Assembly: GCA_030425945.1 (NCBI GenBank)
Contig: JAUHZL010000137.1
Coordinates: 1-7,452, forward strand
DNA: 7,452 nucleotides
Source of the DNA: Alphaproteobacteria bacterium
Lineage (GTDB): Bacteria > Pseudomonadota > Alphaproteobacteria > Rhodobacterales > Rhodobacteraceae
Direction: 5' to 3'
This document shows positions 1 to 5,637 of the stretch, in pieces. The first letter of the stretch is position 1; each line of letters begins with the position of its first letter. Below the pieces are notes generated by a model. The model saw nothing but the letters and a program-made list of their open reading frames with translations. It was not told the DNA's origin and did no database searches. Both the position numbers and the translations under genes were made by a program.

Positions 1-1
1 C

Positions 2-796
2 ATGCGCGCGCTCGCCCTTCTCCTGCTGCTTGTCCTGCCCGTGCAGGCGCGGGCGGATTGCGTCGTGCTGCTGCACGGCCTCAGCCGCAGCGAGGCCTCG
101 CTGAGCCTGCTCGACGAGGTGCTGTGGAAGGCGGGCTACGATACCGTCCTCGACGACTACCCCTCGACCGAGGACCGGATCGAACGGCTGGCGGCCGACG
201 TGATTCCCCGCGCGCTGGCCCGCTGCCCGGCCACGGGGCGGATCCATTTCGTGACGCACTCGATGGGCGGCATCCTCGTGCGGCAGTTCCTCGGCGCCAA
301 CACGATTCCGCGCCTCGGCCGGGTCGTCATGCTGGCCCCGCCGAACCACGGCTCGGAGTTGGTGGACGCGCTGGGCGATCTCGCGCCGTTCCGCTGGCTG
401 AACGGACCCGCCGGGCTGGAACTGGGCACCGGGCCGGACAGCGTGCCGAACCGGCTGGGTCCCGCCGGGTTCGAGCTGGGCGTCATCGCGGGCAATGTCA
501 GCCTGAACCCGATCTATTCCGGGATCATTCCGGGCGAGGATGACGGCAAGGTGTCGGTCGAGAGCACCCGCCTCGCCGGCATGGCGGATCACATCGTCCT
601 GCCGGTGACGCACACCTTCATGATGAACAACCCGCTGGTGGTCGCGCAGATCATGGTGTTCCTGCGCAAAGGCCATTTCGAGCCGGGGCTGGAGCTGTCC
701 GAAGTGCTGTACGAGATCGCGCGCGCCGGGTTCGACGTGCAGGAGGTGATCGAGGCGATGCCGGACCTGGCCCCGCCCGACCTGCCTCAGCCCTGA
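2..796 (+). CDS. Secreted alpha/beta-fold hydrolase (lipase/esterase-like)
   Basis: A 264-residue protein with a probable Sec signal peptide: MRALA, a leucine-rich core (about residues 4-12) and a likely cleavage after ARA-18. The mature part begins with a beta strand and the oxyanion-type HG (LLHGLS, 24-29). The nucleophile elbow is THSMGG (85-90), with Ser87 as the likely nucleophile. Asp180 or Asp181 in GEDDGKVSVES and His204 in VTHTF complete a plausible catalytic triad. The family is the PGAP1/lipase-like alpha/beta hydrolases, so hydrolysis of an ester or lipid in the periplasm is expected; the substrate cannot be told. Residues 135-142 and 153-160 are a near-repeat (GPAGLELG, GPAGFELG) in the cap region. 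The ATG lies at base 2, so its ribosome binding site is outside the window; the signal peptide supports this start. The last 10 bases overlap the convergent purK gene. Confidence 0.85.
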   Translation: MRALALLLLLVLPVQARADCVVLLHGLSRSEASLSLLDEVLWKAGYDTVLDDYPSTEDRIERLAADVIPRALARCPATGRIHFVTHSMGGILVRQFLGANTIPRLGRVVMLAPPNHGSELVDALGDLAPFRWLNGPAGLELGTGPDSVPNRLGPAGFELGVIAGNVSLNPIYSGIIPGEDDGKVSVESTRLAGMADHIVLPVTHTFMMNNPLVVAQIMVFLRKGHFEPGLELSEVLYEIARAGFDVQEVIEAMPDLAPPDLPQP

Positions 797-1908
797 CGCG
801 GCATGATCCGGTTGACGTGCCCCATCTTGCGGCCCGGCCGCGCCTCGGCCTTGCCGTAGAGGTGCAGCGCCGCGTTCGCCTCGCGGGCGATGTCCGGCAC
901 GCGCTCGACGGCCTCGCCGATCAGGTTCTCCATCACCACGTCGGCATGCCGCGTCCCGTCGCCCAGCGGCCAGCCCGCGATGGCGCGCACGTGCTGCTCG
1001 AACTGGTCGACGGCACAGCCGTTCTGGGTCCAGTGGCCCGAGTTGTGCACCCGGGGGGCTATCTCGTTCACCACGAGGCCGCCCTCGGTCACGAAGAACT
1101 CGACGCCCATCACGCCGACGTAGTCGAGCGCGTTCAGCAGCCGCGCGGCGGCCAGCACCGCGTCCTGCCGCTGCGACGCGGTCAGCCGCGCGGGCACCGT
1201 CGTCGTGGCGAGGATGCCGCCGAGGTGCAGGTTCTCGCCCGGGTCATAGGCGGCCACCGCGCCGTCGAGGCCGCGCGCCGCGATGACCGACACCTCGTGG
1301 CTGAACGCGACATGTCCTTCCAGGATCGCGGGCACCGCACCGATGCCCTCCCACGCGGCCTCGGCCTGCGCCGGGGCGGTGATCCGCATCTGGCCCTTGC
1401 CGTCATAGCCGAACCGGCGGGTCTTCAGGATCGCCGGGGTGCCGATGGTGGTGATGGCGGCCTTCAGCGTCTCGAGGCTGTCCACCTCGGCGAAGGGGGC
1501 GGTCTTGCAGCCGTGGTCGTTCAGGAAGGTCTTCTCGGTCAGCCGGTCCTGGCTGACCTCCAGCGCCCGGCGGTTCGGCCGGATCGGCCTGAGGCGGCCG
1601 AGCAGGTCGAGCGCCTCGGTCGGGATGTTCTCGAATTCGTAGGTGATCACGTCGACGGAACGCGCGAAGGCGGTCAGGGCCATCCGGTCGGTGTAGGAGG
1701 CCGAGAAGGTCTGCGCCGCCACGTCCCCGGCCGGCGAGCGCGGGTGCGGCTCGTAGACATGGGCCTTTAGCCCGAGACGCGCTGCCGCGACGGCGATCAT
1801 CCGGCCAAGCTGGCCGCCGCCGAGGATCCCGATGGTCTGGCCGGGTTTCAGCGCGGGGGGCAGGGTCGGGTCTGCGGTCTCGGTCGGCATGGCGGGGGTC
1901 TCAGTCAT
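787..1908 (-). CDS. purK: 5-(carboxyamino)imidazole ribonucleotide synthase (N5-CAIR synthetase)
   Basis: PurK uses ATP and bicarbonate to carboxylate AIR to N5-CAIR in cytoplasmic de novo purine synthesis; PurE then makes CAIR. The 373-residue protein has the ATP-grasp layout: GILGGGQLGR (27-36), YEFENIP (90-96), the glycine-rich ATP loop FGYDGKGQ (166-173), the metal/ATP-binding NEIAPRVHNSGHWT (281-294) and the family C-terminal YGKAEARPGRKMGH (351-364). Length is normal for the family. The start is ATG at 1908, overlapping the purE stop by 8 bases (ATGACTGA), which implies translational coupling. An upstream in-frame extension to 1971 would lie wholly inside purE and gives arginine-rich sequence without homologous character, so it was not used. 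The first 20 or so residues are low-complexity and Pro/Thr-rich; Met7 is an alternative start. The stop lies within the end of the convergent hydrolase gene. Confidence 0.97.
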   Translation of the reverse strand: MTETPAMPTETADPTLPPALKPGQTIGILGGGQLGRMIAVAAARLGLKAHVYEPHPRSPAGDVAAQTFSASYTDRMALTAFARSVDVITYEFENIPTEALDLLGRLRPIRPNRRALEVSQDRLTEKTFLNDHGCKTAPFAEVDSLETLKAAITTIGTPAILKTRRFGYDGKGQMRITAPAQAEAAWEGIGAVPAILEGHVAFSHEVSVIAARGLDGAVAAYDPGENLHLGGILATTTVPARLTASQRQDAVLAAARLLNALDYVGVMGVEFFVTEGGLVVNEIAPRVHNSGHWTQNGCAVDQFEQHVRAIAGWPLGDGTRHADVVMENLIGEAVERVPDIAREANAALHLYGKAEARPGRKMGHVNRIMPRQG

Positions 1909-2386
1909 CGGACGGCACGTCCGGGATCGAGGCGGACAGCGCCGCGCGCCACGCGTCGAGCCGCTCGGCAAGGGCCGCCTCCGATACCGCGAGGATGGCG
2001 GCCGCCATCAGGCCCGCGTTCGCCGCGCCCGCCGCGCCTATTGCCATGGTGGCGACGGGGTAGCCCTTCGGCATCTGGACGATGGAATAGAGGCTGTCGA
2101 CCCCTGACAGCGCCTTGGTCTGGACCGGCACGCCGATCACCGGCACGCGGGTCTTCGAGGCCATCATGCCGGGCAGGTGCGCAGCCCCGCCCGCGCCCGC
2201 GATGATGACCTTCAGGCCCCGCCCGGCGGCGGCCCGGCCATACTCCCACAACCGGTCCGGCGTGCGGTGGGCCGAGACGATCCGCGCCTCGTAGGCCACG
2301 TCCAGCTCGTCCAGAATCGCGGCGGCCTCGCGCATTGTCGGCCAGTCCGACTGGCTGCCCATGATGATGCCCACCGGCGCGTCCAT
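1901..2386 (-). CDS. purE: 5-(carboxyamino)imidazole ribonucleotide mutase (class I PurE)
   Basis: PurE converts N5-CAIR, made by PurK, to CAIR; the class I enzyme is a homo-octamer in the cytoplasm. The 161-residue protein shows the family signatures: GSQSDW (10-15), SAHRTPDR (38-45) with the catalytic His40, AGAGGAAHLPGM (63-74), and a conserved stretch from GVDSLYSIVQMP (95-106) to GYPVATMAIG (108-117). Presence of purK next door fits the bacterial two-enzyme route. The ATG at 2386 is preceded by AGGGAG with an 8-base spacer; the upstream in-frame start at 2416 would place that SD inside the coding region, so it is rejected. purE is the first gene of a purEK pair with a good promoter about 30 bases upstream. 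No purine operator or riboswitch was recognised in the short leader. Confidence 0.97.
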   Translation of the reverse strand: MDAPVGIIMGSQSDWPTMREAAAILDELDVAYEARIVSAHRTPDRLWEYGRAAAGRGLKVIIAGAGGAAHLPGMMASKTRVPVIGVPVQTKALSGVDSLYSIVQMPKGYPVATMAIGAAGAANAGLMAAAILAVSEAALAERLDAWRAALSASIPDVPSDD

Positions 2387-2414
2387 GCGTGTGTCTCCCT
2401 GCCTCGGAAGTGGC

Positions 2415-2442
2415 ACTATAACGGCTGGCCGGGGGGCGGCAA
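2415..2442 (-). promoter_or_regulatory. Predicted sigma-70-type promoter of purEK
   Basis: Read on the - strand: -35 TTGCCG (2442-2437), a 16-base spacer, and -10 TATAGT (2420-2415; 5 of 6 matches to TATAAT). Transcription would begin near 2408, giving a leader of about 22 bases that carries the purE SD AGGGAG (2400-2395). The leader is too short for a riboswitch. The 122-base gap between the DUF465 stop and purE holds no gene and no intrinsic terminator with a U-tract that I can see. Confidence 0.6.
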
Positions 2443-2508
2443 CGCCGTTCCGGACGTCACGCCGGTCATGGCGCGGACCCGCCGACAGGCCAGCCCGCGG
2501 GGCCGTGG

Positions 2509-2733
2509 TCAGGCGATGATGTCGGGGGTCAGCTCGTCCTCGATCCGGGCGATCCGGTCCTTCAGGCTGAGCTTCTGCTTCTTCAGGCGGCGGAGGGTCA
2601 GCGCATCGCTGCGCCCGGCCAGTTCCATGACGTGGATCGCCTCGTCGAGGTCGCGGTGCTCACGCTTCAGAACCGCGAGTTCGACCCGCAGCACCTCCTC
2701 GTGATCCATCTGTCCGGGTCCGTGCATGTTCAT
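2509..2733 (-). CDS. DUF465 family small coiled-coil protein (YdcH-like)
   Basis: A 74-residue, highly charged, all-helical protein. Residues about 10-70 form two heptad-rich helices (VLRVELAVLKREHRDLDEAI and RRLKKQKLSLKDRIARIEDE), the pattern of the DUF465/YdcH family, whose members are small cytoplasmic proteins of unknown biochemical role. The ATG at 2733 has GGAGG 12 bases upstream (2746-2750), a rather long spacer. Met9 (2709) is an alternative start with no SD of its own; the conserved domain begins at about that residue (MDHEEVL). The gene is upstream of purEK on the same strand but separated by 122 bases and a promoter, so it is probably its own unit. It is divergent from the hsp20 operon. 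No function is claimed. Confidence 0.88.
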   Translation of the reverse strand: MNMHGPGQMDHEEVLRVELAVLKREHRDLDEAIHVMELAGRSDALTLRRLKKQKLSLKDRIARIEDELTPDIIA

Positions 2734-2805
2734 GCCCGTCTTGCACCTCCAGGGGACGTCGACCGCCTAGAGATAAGGCGAACAGGCCTTTGAATAAAGG
2801 GGTTT

Positions 2806-2818
2806 GATGCCCGGCATC
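2806..2818. repeat. 13-bp palindrome beside the hsp20 -35 element
   Basis: GATGCC-C-GGCATC is a perfect 6-bp inverted repeat with a single central base. Its last base is the first base of the proposed -35 CTTG of hsp20. In position and symmetry it resembles a dimer-binding operator in the DUF465/hsp20 divergent region. A second small inverted repeat, CCTTT-GAAT-AAAGG, lies just before it at 2787-2800. No known regulator motif was recognised. Confidence 0.3.
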
Positions 2819-2847
2819 TTGCGGGGGGAGCGGCCCTCGCCCATATT
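2818..2847 (+). promoter_or_regulatory. Predicted heat-shock (RpoH/sigma-32-like) promoter of the hsp20 operon
   Basis: CTTGCGG (2818-2824) is followed after 15 bases by CCCATATT (2840-2847). This fits the E. coli sigma-32 pattern CTTGAAA / CCCCATnT; the -35 keeps the CTTG core but not the A-tract. Transcription would start near 2853, where a long stem-loop begins. The position upstream of a small heat shock gene is what makes the call credible. The match to the alphaproteobacterial RpoH consensus was judged from memory. Confidence 0.5.
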
Positions 2848-2852
2848 CCGGA

Positions 2853-2923
2853 GAGCGGGTCGCCGCCTCGGGACCCGCTCCGCCTGTCGCTTGGGATCAA
2901 GGACAACGAAAGGACATCGGGCC
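2853..2923 (+). promoter_or_regulatory. Structured hsp20 leader, candidate ROSE-like RNA thermometer
   Basis: The predicted leader of about 70 bases contains two structured parts. Hairpin I is a perfect 9-bp stem, GAGCGGGTC (2853-2861) with GACCCGCTC (2872-2880), loop 10 bases. Next comes TGTCGCTT (2885-2892), which contains UCGCU, matching the UYGCU motif that faces the SD in ROSE thermometers. It can pair with AAGGACA at 2910-2916, covering the SD AAAGGA (2909-2914), with G2889 bulged as in ROSE; C2883-C2884 can add two pairs with G2919-G2920. The same segment can instead pair with an identical AAGGACA at 2899-2905, closing a GGAT tetraloop and leaving the SD free. The second fold looks locally more stable, so which one dominates is unclear. 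ROSE elements are known mainly upstream of alphaproteobacterial small heat shock genes. Confidence 0.45.
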
Positions 2924-3355
2924 ATGACGAAAATGACCCTTGGTGCGCATCCGTTCCTGCTGGGCTTCGACCAGCTGGAACGCCTCGTGGAGCGCACCGC
3001 GAAAGCCGGCAACGACGGCTATCCCCCTTACAACATCGAACAGCGGGGCGAGACGCGCTACCGCATCACCCTCGCCCTCGCCGGGTTCCGCGAGGAAGAC
3101 CTGTCGATCACGCAGGAAGACCGCCAGCTGGTGATCCGGGGCCGCCAGGGCGACGATACCGACGGGCGCGTGTTCCTGCATCGCGGCATCGCCGCCCGCC
3201 AGTTCCAGCGCAGCTTCGTGCTGGCCGATGGCGTCGAAGTCGCCGGGGCCGAGATGGAGAACGGGTTGCTGCACATCGACCTGAAGCGGGCGGTGCCCGA
3301 CAGCGTGGTGCAGACCATCCGGATCAGAACAGGGAAAGAGACGGGGCGGGAGTGA
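2924..3355 (+). CDS. Hsp20 / alpha-crystallin family small heat shock protein
   Basis: A 143-residue IbpA-type small heat shock protein, an ATP-independent holdase that binds unfolding proteins in the cytoplasm. The alpha-crystallin domain spans about residues 34-125, starting at PPYNIEQRGETRYRITLALA, followed by GFREEDLSI (54-62) and LVIRGRQ (69-75), and ending with the signature AEMENGLLHIDL (109-120). The C-terminal I-x-I anchor used for oligomer assembly is present as IRI (132-134). The ATG at 2924 has AAAGGA 9 bases upstream. An in-frame upstream extension to a TTG at 2804 would run through the proposed promoter and leader hairpins and was rejected. It is the first gene of a tight + strand operon with DUF1150 (6-base gap) and phzF. 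Heat control is expected through the RpoH-like promoter and possibly the leader RNA. Confidence 0.94.
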   Translation: MTKMTLGAHPFLLGFDQLERLVERTAKAGNDGYPPYNIEQRGETRYRITLALAGFREEDLSITQEDRQLVIRGRQGDDTDGRVFLHRGIAARQFQRSFVLADGVEVAGAEMENGLLHIDLKRAVPDSVVQTIRIRTGKETGRE

Positions 3356-3361
3356 CGTCCG

Positions 3362-3589
3362 ATGGACCAGAAATACGCGTTCGAGACACCTGAGCACAGC
3401 AAGATCGTCTATGTCCGTCCGGTGGCGGTCGCCGACCTGCCCGACGACGTGCGCCGCCACGTTGCGGGCGCCGAGCAGCTCTATGCCGTCCACGGCGAGA
3501 ACGGGGACCGCATCGCGCTGGTGCGGGACCGCCGGCTGGCCTTCGCGCTGGCCCGCCAGCACGACATGAAGCCGGTCCACGTGCATTGA
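3362..3589 (+). CDS. DUF1150 family small protein
   Basis: A 75-residue protein matching the DUF1150 family of alphaproteobacteria, recognised by IVYVRPVAVADLPDDV (15-30), LYAVHGENGDRIALVRDR (40-57) and the C-terminal FALARQHDMKPVHVH. Its biochemical role is not established. There is no signal peptide or membrane segment, so it is probably cytoplasmic. It begins 6 bases after the hsp20 stop, with GGGAG at 3348-3352 (inside the end of hsp20) as its SD, so the two genes are co-transcribed and possibly translationally coupled. DUF1150 genes are, to my knowledge, commonly next to hsp20 in Rhodobacterales, which suggests a role in the heat response; this is inference. Its stop overlaps the start of the PhzF gene. 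Confidence 0.88.
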   Translation: MDQKYAFETPEHSKIVYVRPVAVADLPDDVRRHVAGAEQLYAVHGENGDRIALVRDRRLAFALARQHDMKPVHVH

Positions 3590-4476
3590 GCGGGCCGTCC
3601 CTGCCGTTCGACTGGGTCGATGCCTTCACCGACCGGCCCTTCGGCGGCAACGGCTGCGCCGTGGTCCATGACGGCGGCGCGCTGCCGCCCGAGACCTGCA
3701 TGGCGGTGGTGCGCGAGACCTCGCTGGTGGAATGCACCTTCGTGGGTCCGTCCGACGTGGCCGATGTCCGGGTGCGCTACTTCCTCGCCGGGCAGGAAAT
3801 CCCGTTTGCCGGGCATCCCACCATCGCGACGGTCGCCAGCCTGATCCATCGCGGCCTCGTCTCCGGCGACCGCCTGACGCTGGAGACCGGCGCGGGCCTC
3901 GTGCCCTGCACCCTAGGCGAGGGCTGGATCACCATGACCCAGTCCGCGCCCGACTTCGGTCCGGAGGTCGATCCGGCGCTGGTCGCGACGGTCGTGGGGC
4001 TGGAAGCCACGGACATCCTCGAACCGCCGCAGGTCGTTTCGACCGGGCTGCCGTTCTGCGTGGCCGTGGTGCGGGACCGGGCCACGATCCGGCGTGCCCG
4101 GATGAACCCGGAGGCGCTGGCGACCTTTCGCGCCGCACTGGCCGAGGCCGTGCCGGGGGCGCTGAACAGCGCGATGGAGCCTTATCTCGTGACGCTGGAG
4201 GGGGCGAGCGACGCCGGCGCGACCTTCGCCCGGCTGATCCTCGCGCCGCCCAACCCGCCGGAAGACCCGTTCACCGGGTCGGCCACCGGGGCCGCGGCGT
4301 CGTACCTGTGGTCCCGCGGGCTGCTGGCGGGCCCGGTCTACCTGGCCGAGCAGGGCCATGACATGGGGCGCCCCGGCCAAGCCCGGGTCGAGGTGCTGGG
4401 CCCGCCCGACGCGATCACCGGTGTCCGGGTCGGCGGGCAGGCCCATGTCCTGATGTCCGGCGTGCTTCGGCTCTGA
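3586..4476 (+). CDS. PhzF family isomerase/epimerase-like protein
   Basis: A 296-residue member of the PhzF / diaminopimelate-epimerase-fold family, normal in length. The N-terminal family signature is FDWVDAFTDRPFGGN (8-22), although the usual GNP is GNG here. Glu49 in SLVECTFV corresponds to the general acid/base of PhzF; the residue before it, commonly Ser, is Val. FAGHPTIAT (74-82 region) and EDPFTGSATG near residue 225-234 are the other two family motifs. Most family members outside phenazine clusters have unknown substrates, and nothing here suggests a phenazine pathway. The start is TTG at 3586, overlapping the DUF1150 stop as TTGA; no clear SD precedes it, so translation probably depends on coupling. 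It ends 3 bases from the convergent trxB stop. Confidence 0.92.
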   Translation: MSGPSLPFDWVDAFTDRPFGGNGCAVVHDGGALPPETCMAVVRETSLVECTFVGPSDVADVRVRYFLAGQEIPFAGHPTIATVASLIHRGLVSGDRLTLETGAGLVPCTLGEGWITMTQSAPDFGPEVDPALVATVVGLEATDILEPPQVVSTGLPFCVAVVRDRATIRRARMNPEALATFRAALAEAVPGALNSAMEPYLVTLEGASDAGATFARLILAPPNPPEDPFTGSATGAAASYLWSRGLLAGPVYLAEQGHDMGRPGQARVEVLGPPDAITGVRVGGQAHVLMSGVLRL

Positions 4477-4479
4477 GCC

Positions 4480-5457
4480 TCACTCCGCCGCGACGGCGGT
4501 GTCCTGGCCATGCTCGGCGAGGAAGCGCTCGGCCTCCAGCGCTGCCATGCAGCCCATCCCGGCGCTGGTCACGGCCTGCCGGTAGACGTGGTCGGTCAGG
4601 TCGCCCGCCGCGAAGACCCCGGGGATCGAGGTGGCGGTCGAGTCGGGCTTCGTCACGACATAGCCGCCGTGATGGGTCTCGAGCTGGTCCTTCACCAGCT
4701 CCGACGCCGGGGCATGGCCGATGGCGACGAAGAACCCGGCACAGGGCACGGTCTGCGTCGCGCCGGTCTTGACGTTGCGGAGCGTCACGCCCTCGACGCC
4801 GCGCGGCTCGTGCGGGCCGACGACCTCGACCACCTCGTGGTCCCAGATCACCTCGACCTTCGGGTTCTTGAACAGGCGGTCCTGCAGGATCTTCTCGGCG
4901 CGGAAGCTGTCGCGGCGGTGCACGACCGTCACCTTCGACGCGAAGTTGGTCAGGAACAGCGCCTCCTCGACGGCGGTGTTGCCGCCGCCCACCACGACGA
5001 CCTCCTTGCCGCGGTAGAAGAACCCGTCGCAGGTGGCGCAGGCCGAGACGCCGAAGCCCTTGAAGTGCTCTTCCGAGGGCAGGCCCAGCCACTTCGCCTG
5101 CGCCCCCGTGGCGAGGATCAGCGCGTCGGCGGTGTAGGTCACGCCGTTGTCGCCGACGGCGGTGAAGGGACGCTGCGACAGGTCGAGGCTGTTGATGTGG
5201 TCGGAGACGATTTCGGCGCCCATCGCGCGGGCGTGCTCCTCCATCTTCACCATCAGGTCGGGGCCCATGATCATCGACTCGCCGGGCCAGTTCTCGACCT
5301 CGGTGGTGATGGTCAGCTGTCCGCCGGGCTGGATGCCCTGGACGAGAAGGGGCGAGAGCATCGCGCGGCTGGCATAGACGGCGGCGGTATAGCCGGCCGG
5401 GCCGGAACCGATGATCAGGACGCGGGTGTGGCGGGTGGTCGGGGCAGCTTCGGTCAT
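4480..5457 (-). CDS. trxB: Thioredoxin-disulfide reductase
   Basis: TrxB transfers electrons from NADPH through FAD and a redox dithiol to thioredoxin in the cytoplasm. The 325-residue protein shows the FAD-binding GSGPAG (17-22), GQLTITTEVENWPG (46-59), the redox-active CATC (Cys140, Cys143), the NADPH-binding GGGNTA (157-162) and HRRDSFRA (180-187), and the FAD-closing GDLTD (285-289) with YRQAVTSAGMGC (292-303). Length is typical of the low-molecular-weight bacterial enzyme. The ATG at 5457 follows GGAAGA (5466-5461) at a short distance; the in-frame upstream ATGs at 5475 and 5490 lack an SD and lengthen the protein beyond the usual MTExxxxxHTRVLIIGSG start. The gene is divergent from an Lrp-type regulator, with which it shares 180 bases of regulatory DNA. 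Confidence 0.97.
   Translation of the reverse strand: MTEAAPTTRHTRVLIIGSGPAGYTAAVYASRAMLSPLLVQGIQPGGQLTITTEVENWPGESMIMGPDLMVKMEEHARAMGAEIVSDHINSLDLSQRPFTAVGDNGVTYTADALILATGAQAKWLGLPSEEHFKGFGVSACATCDGFFYRGKEVVVVGGGNTAVEEALFLTNFASKVTVVHRRDSFRAEKILQDRLFKNPKVEVIWDHEVVEVVGPHEPRGVEGVTLRNVKTGATQTVPCAGFFVAIGHAPASELVKDQLETHHGGYVVTKPDSTATSIPGVFAAGDLTDHVYRQAVTSAGMGCMAALEAERFLAEHGQDTAVAAE
4485..4499. repeat. Hairpin at the phzF/trxB convergent junction
   Basis: CCGCCG-CGA-CGGCGG is a perfect 6-bp stem with a 3-base loop, sitting 8 bases after the phzF stop and inside the last codons of trxB. It could slow or end phzF transcription running into trxB. It lacks a U-tract on either strand, so it is not a standard intrinsic terminator, and the GC-rich Ala/Val codons alone could produce it. 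Confidence 0.3.
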
Positions 5458-5487
5458 GGGTCTTCCGTCTTGCATGTCGGCTGAGGT

Positions 5488-5516
5488 CATATAGGACTGC
5501 CGCACGGACAAAGGAA
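5488..5516 (-). promoter_or_regulatory. Candidate trxB promoter
   Basis: On the - strand, TATATG (5493-5488) lies 17 bases after TTCCTT (5516-5511). The -10 is fair (4 of 6), the -35 poor. Transcription from it would begin near 5481, giving a leader of about 24 bases. It is the most AT-rich stretch close to trxB but remains a weak call. Confidence 0.3.
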
Positions 5517-5548
5517 CGCCCTGCGCTGCCCCGCCGCGTCCTTTGCCG

Positions 5549-5587
5549 AAGATTGAAAAATATTGCCGAGACGCGAAACAATATTGC
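5549..5587. promoter_or_regulatory. Probable Lrp/AsnC operator array between trxB and the Lrp gene
   Basis: Three related boxes occur: AAGATTG at 5549-5555, AATATTG at 5559-5565 and AATATTG at 5580-5586, the last two both continuing with C. Their starts are 10 and 21 bases apart, so all face the same side of the helix, as expected for an Lrp octamer or dimer array. The third box is also the 8-bp palindrome CAATATTG (5579-5586). The stretch is AT-rich in otherwise GC-rich DNA and overlaps the proposed -35 of the Lrp gene, consistent with autorepression. Lrp-family autoregulation from such sites is well known; the assignment here is inference. Confidence 0.45.
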
Positions 5588-5612
5588 GCGGCAGAGGCGG
5601 CTTTTGTAAGGT
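5584..5612 (+). promoter_or_regulatory. Candidate promoter of the Lrp-family gene
   Basis: TTGCGC (5584-5589) and TAAGGT (5607-5612) are separated by 17 bases. The -35 keeps TTG, the -10 keeps the TA and final T. Transcription would begin near 5619, some 20 bases before the ATG. The -35 overlaps the third AATATTG box. Confidence 0.35.
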
Positions 5613-5637
5613 CGCGCGGGCAGACAGGGAAACGCAC

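Noticed and set aside
817..1770. A 317-codon + strand open frame opposite purK
   Set aside because: It is antisense to a full-length purK with all family motifs, and its translation is Arg/Gly/Val-rich low-complexity sequence typical of GC-rich shadows.
1909..1971. N-terminal extension of PurK
   Set aside because: It lies entirely within the purE coding sequence and gives Arg/Pro/Cys-rich residues not found in PurK.
2891..2900. TTGGGATCAA as an FNR-type box
   Set aside because: It lacks the TTGAT-N4-ATCAA spacing and is explained as part of the leader hairpin.
2804..2923. N-terminal extension of Hsp20 to a TTG at 2804
   Set aside because: The added 40 residues have no family resemblance and would overlay the heat-shock promoter and leader hairpins; the ATG at 2924 has a proper SD.
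3586..4476. Phenazine biosynthesis cluster suggested by the PhzF homolog
   Set aside because: No other phz gene is near, and PhzF-fold proteins are widespread outside phenazine producers.
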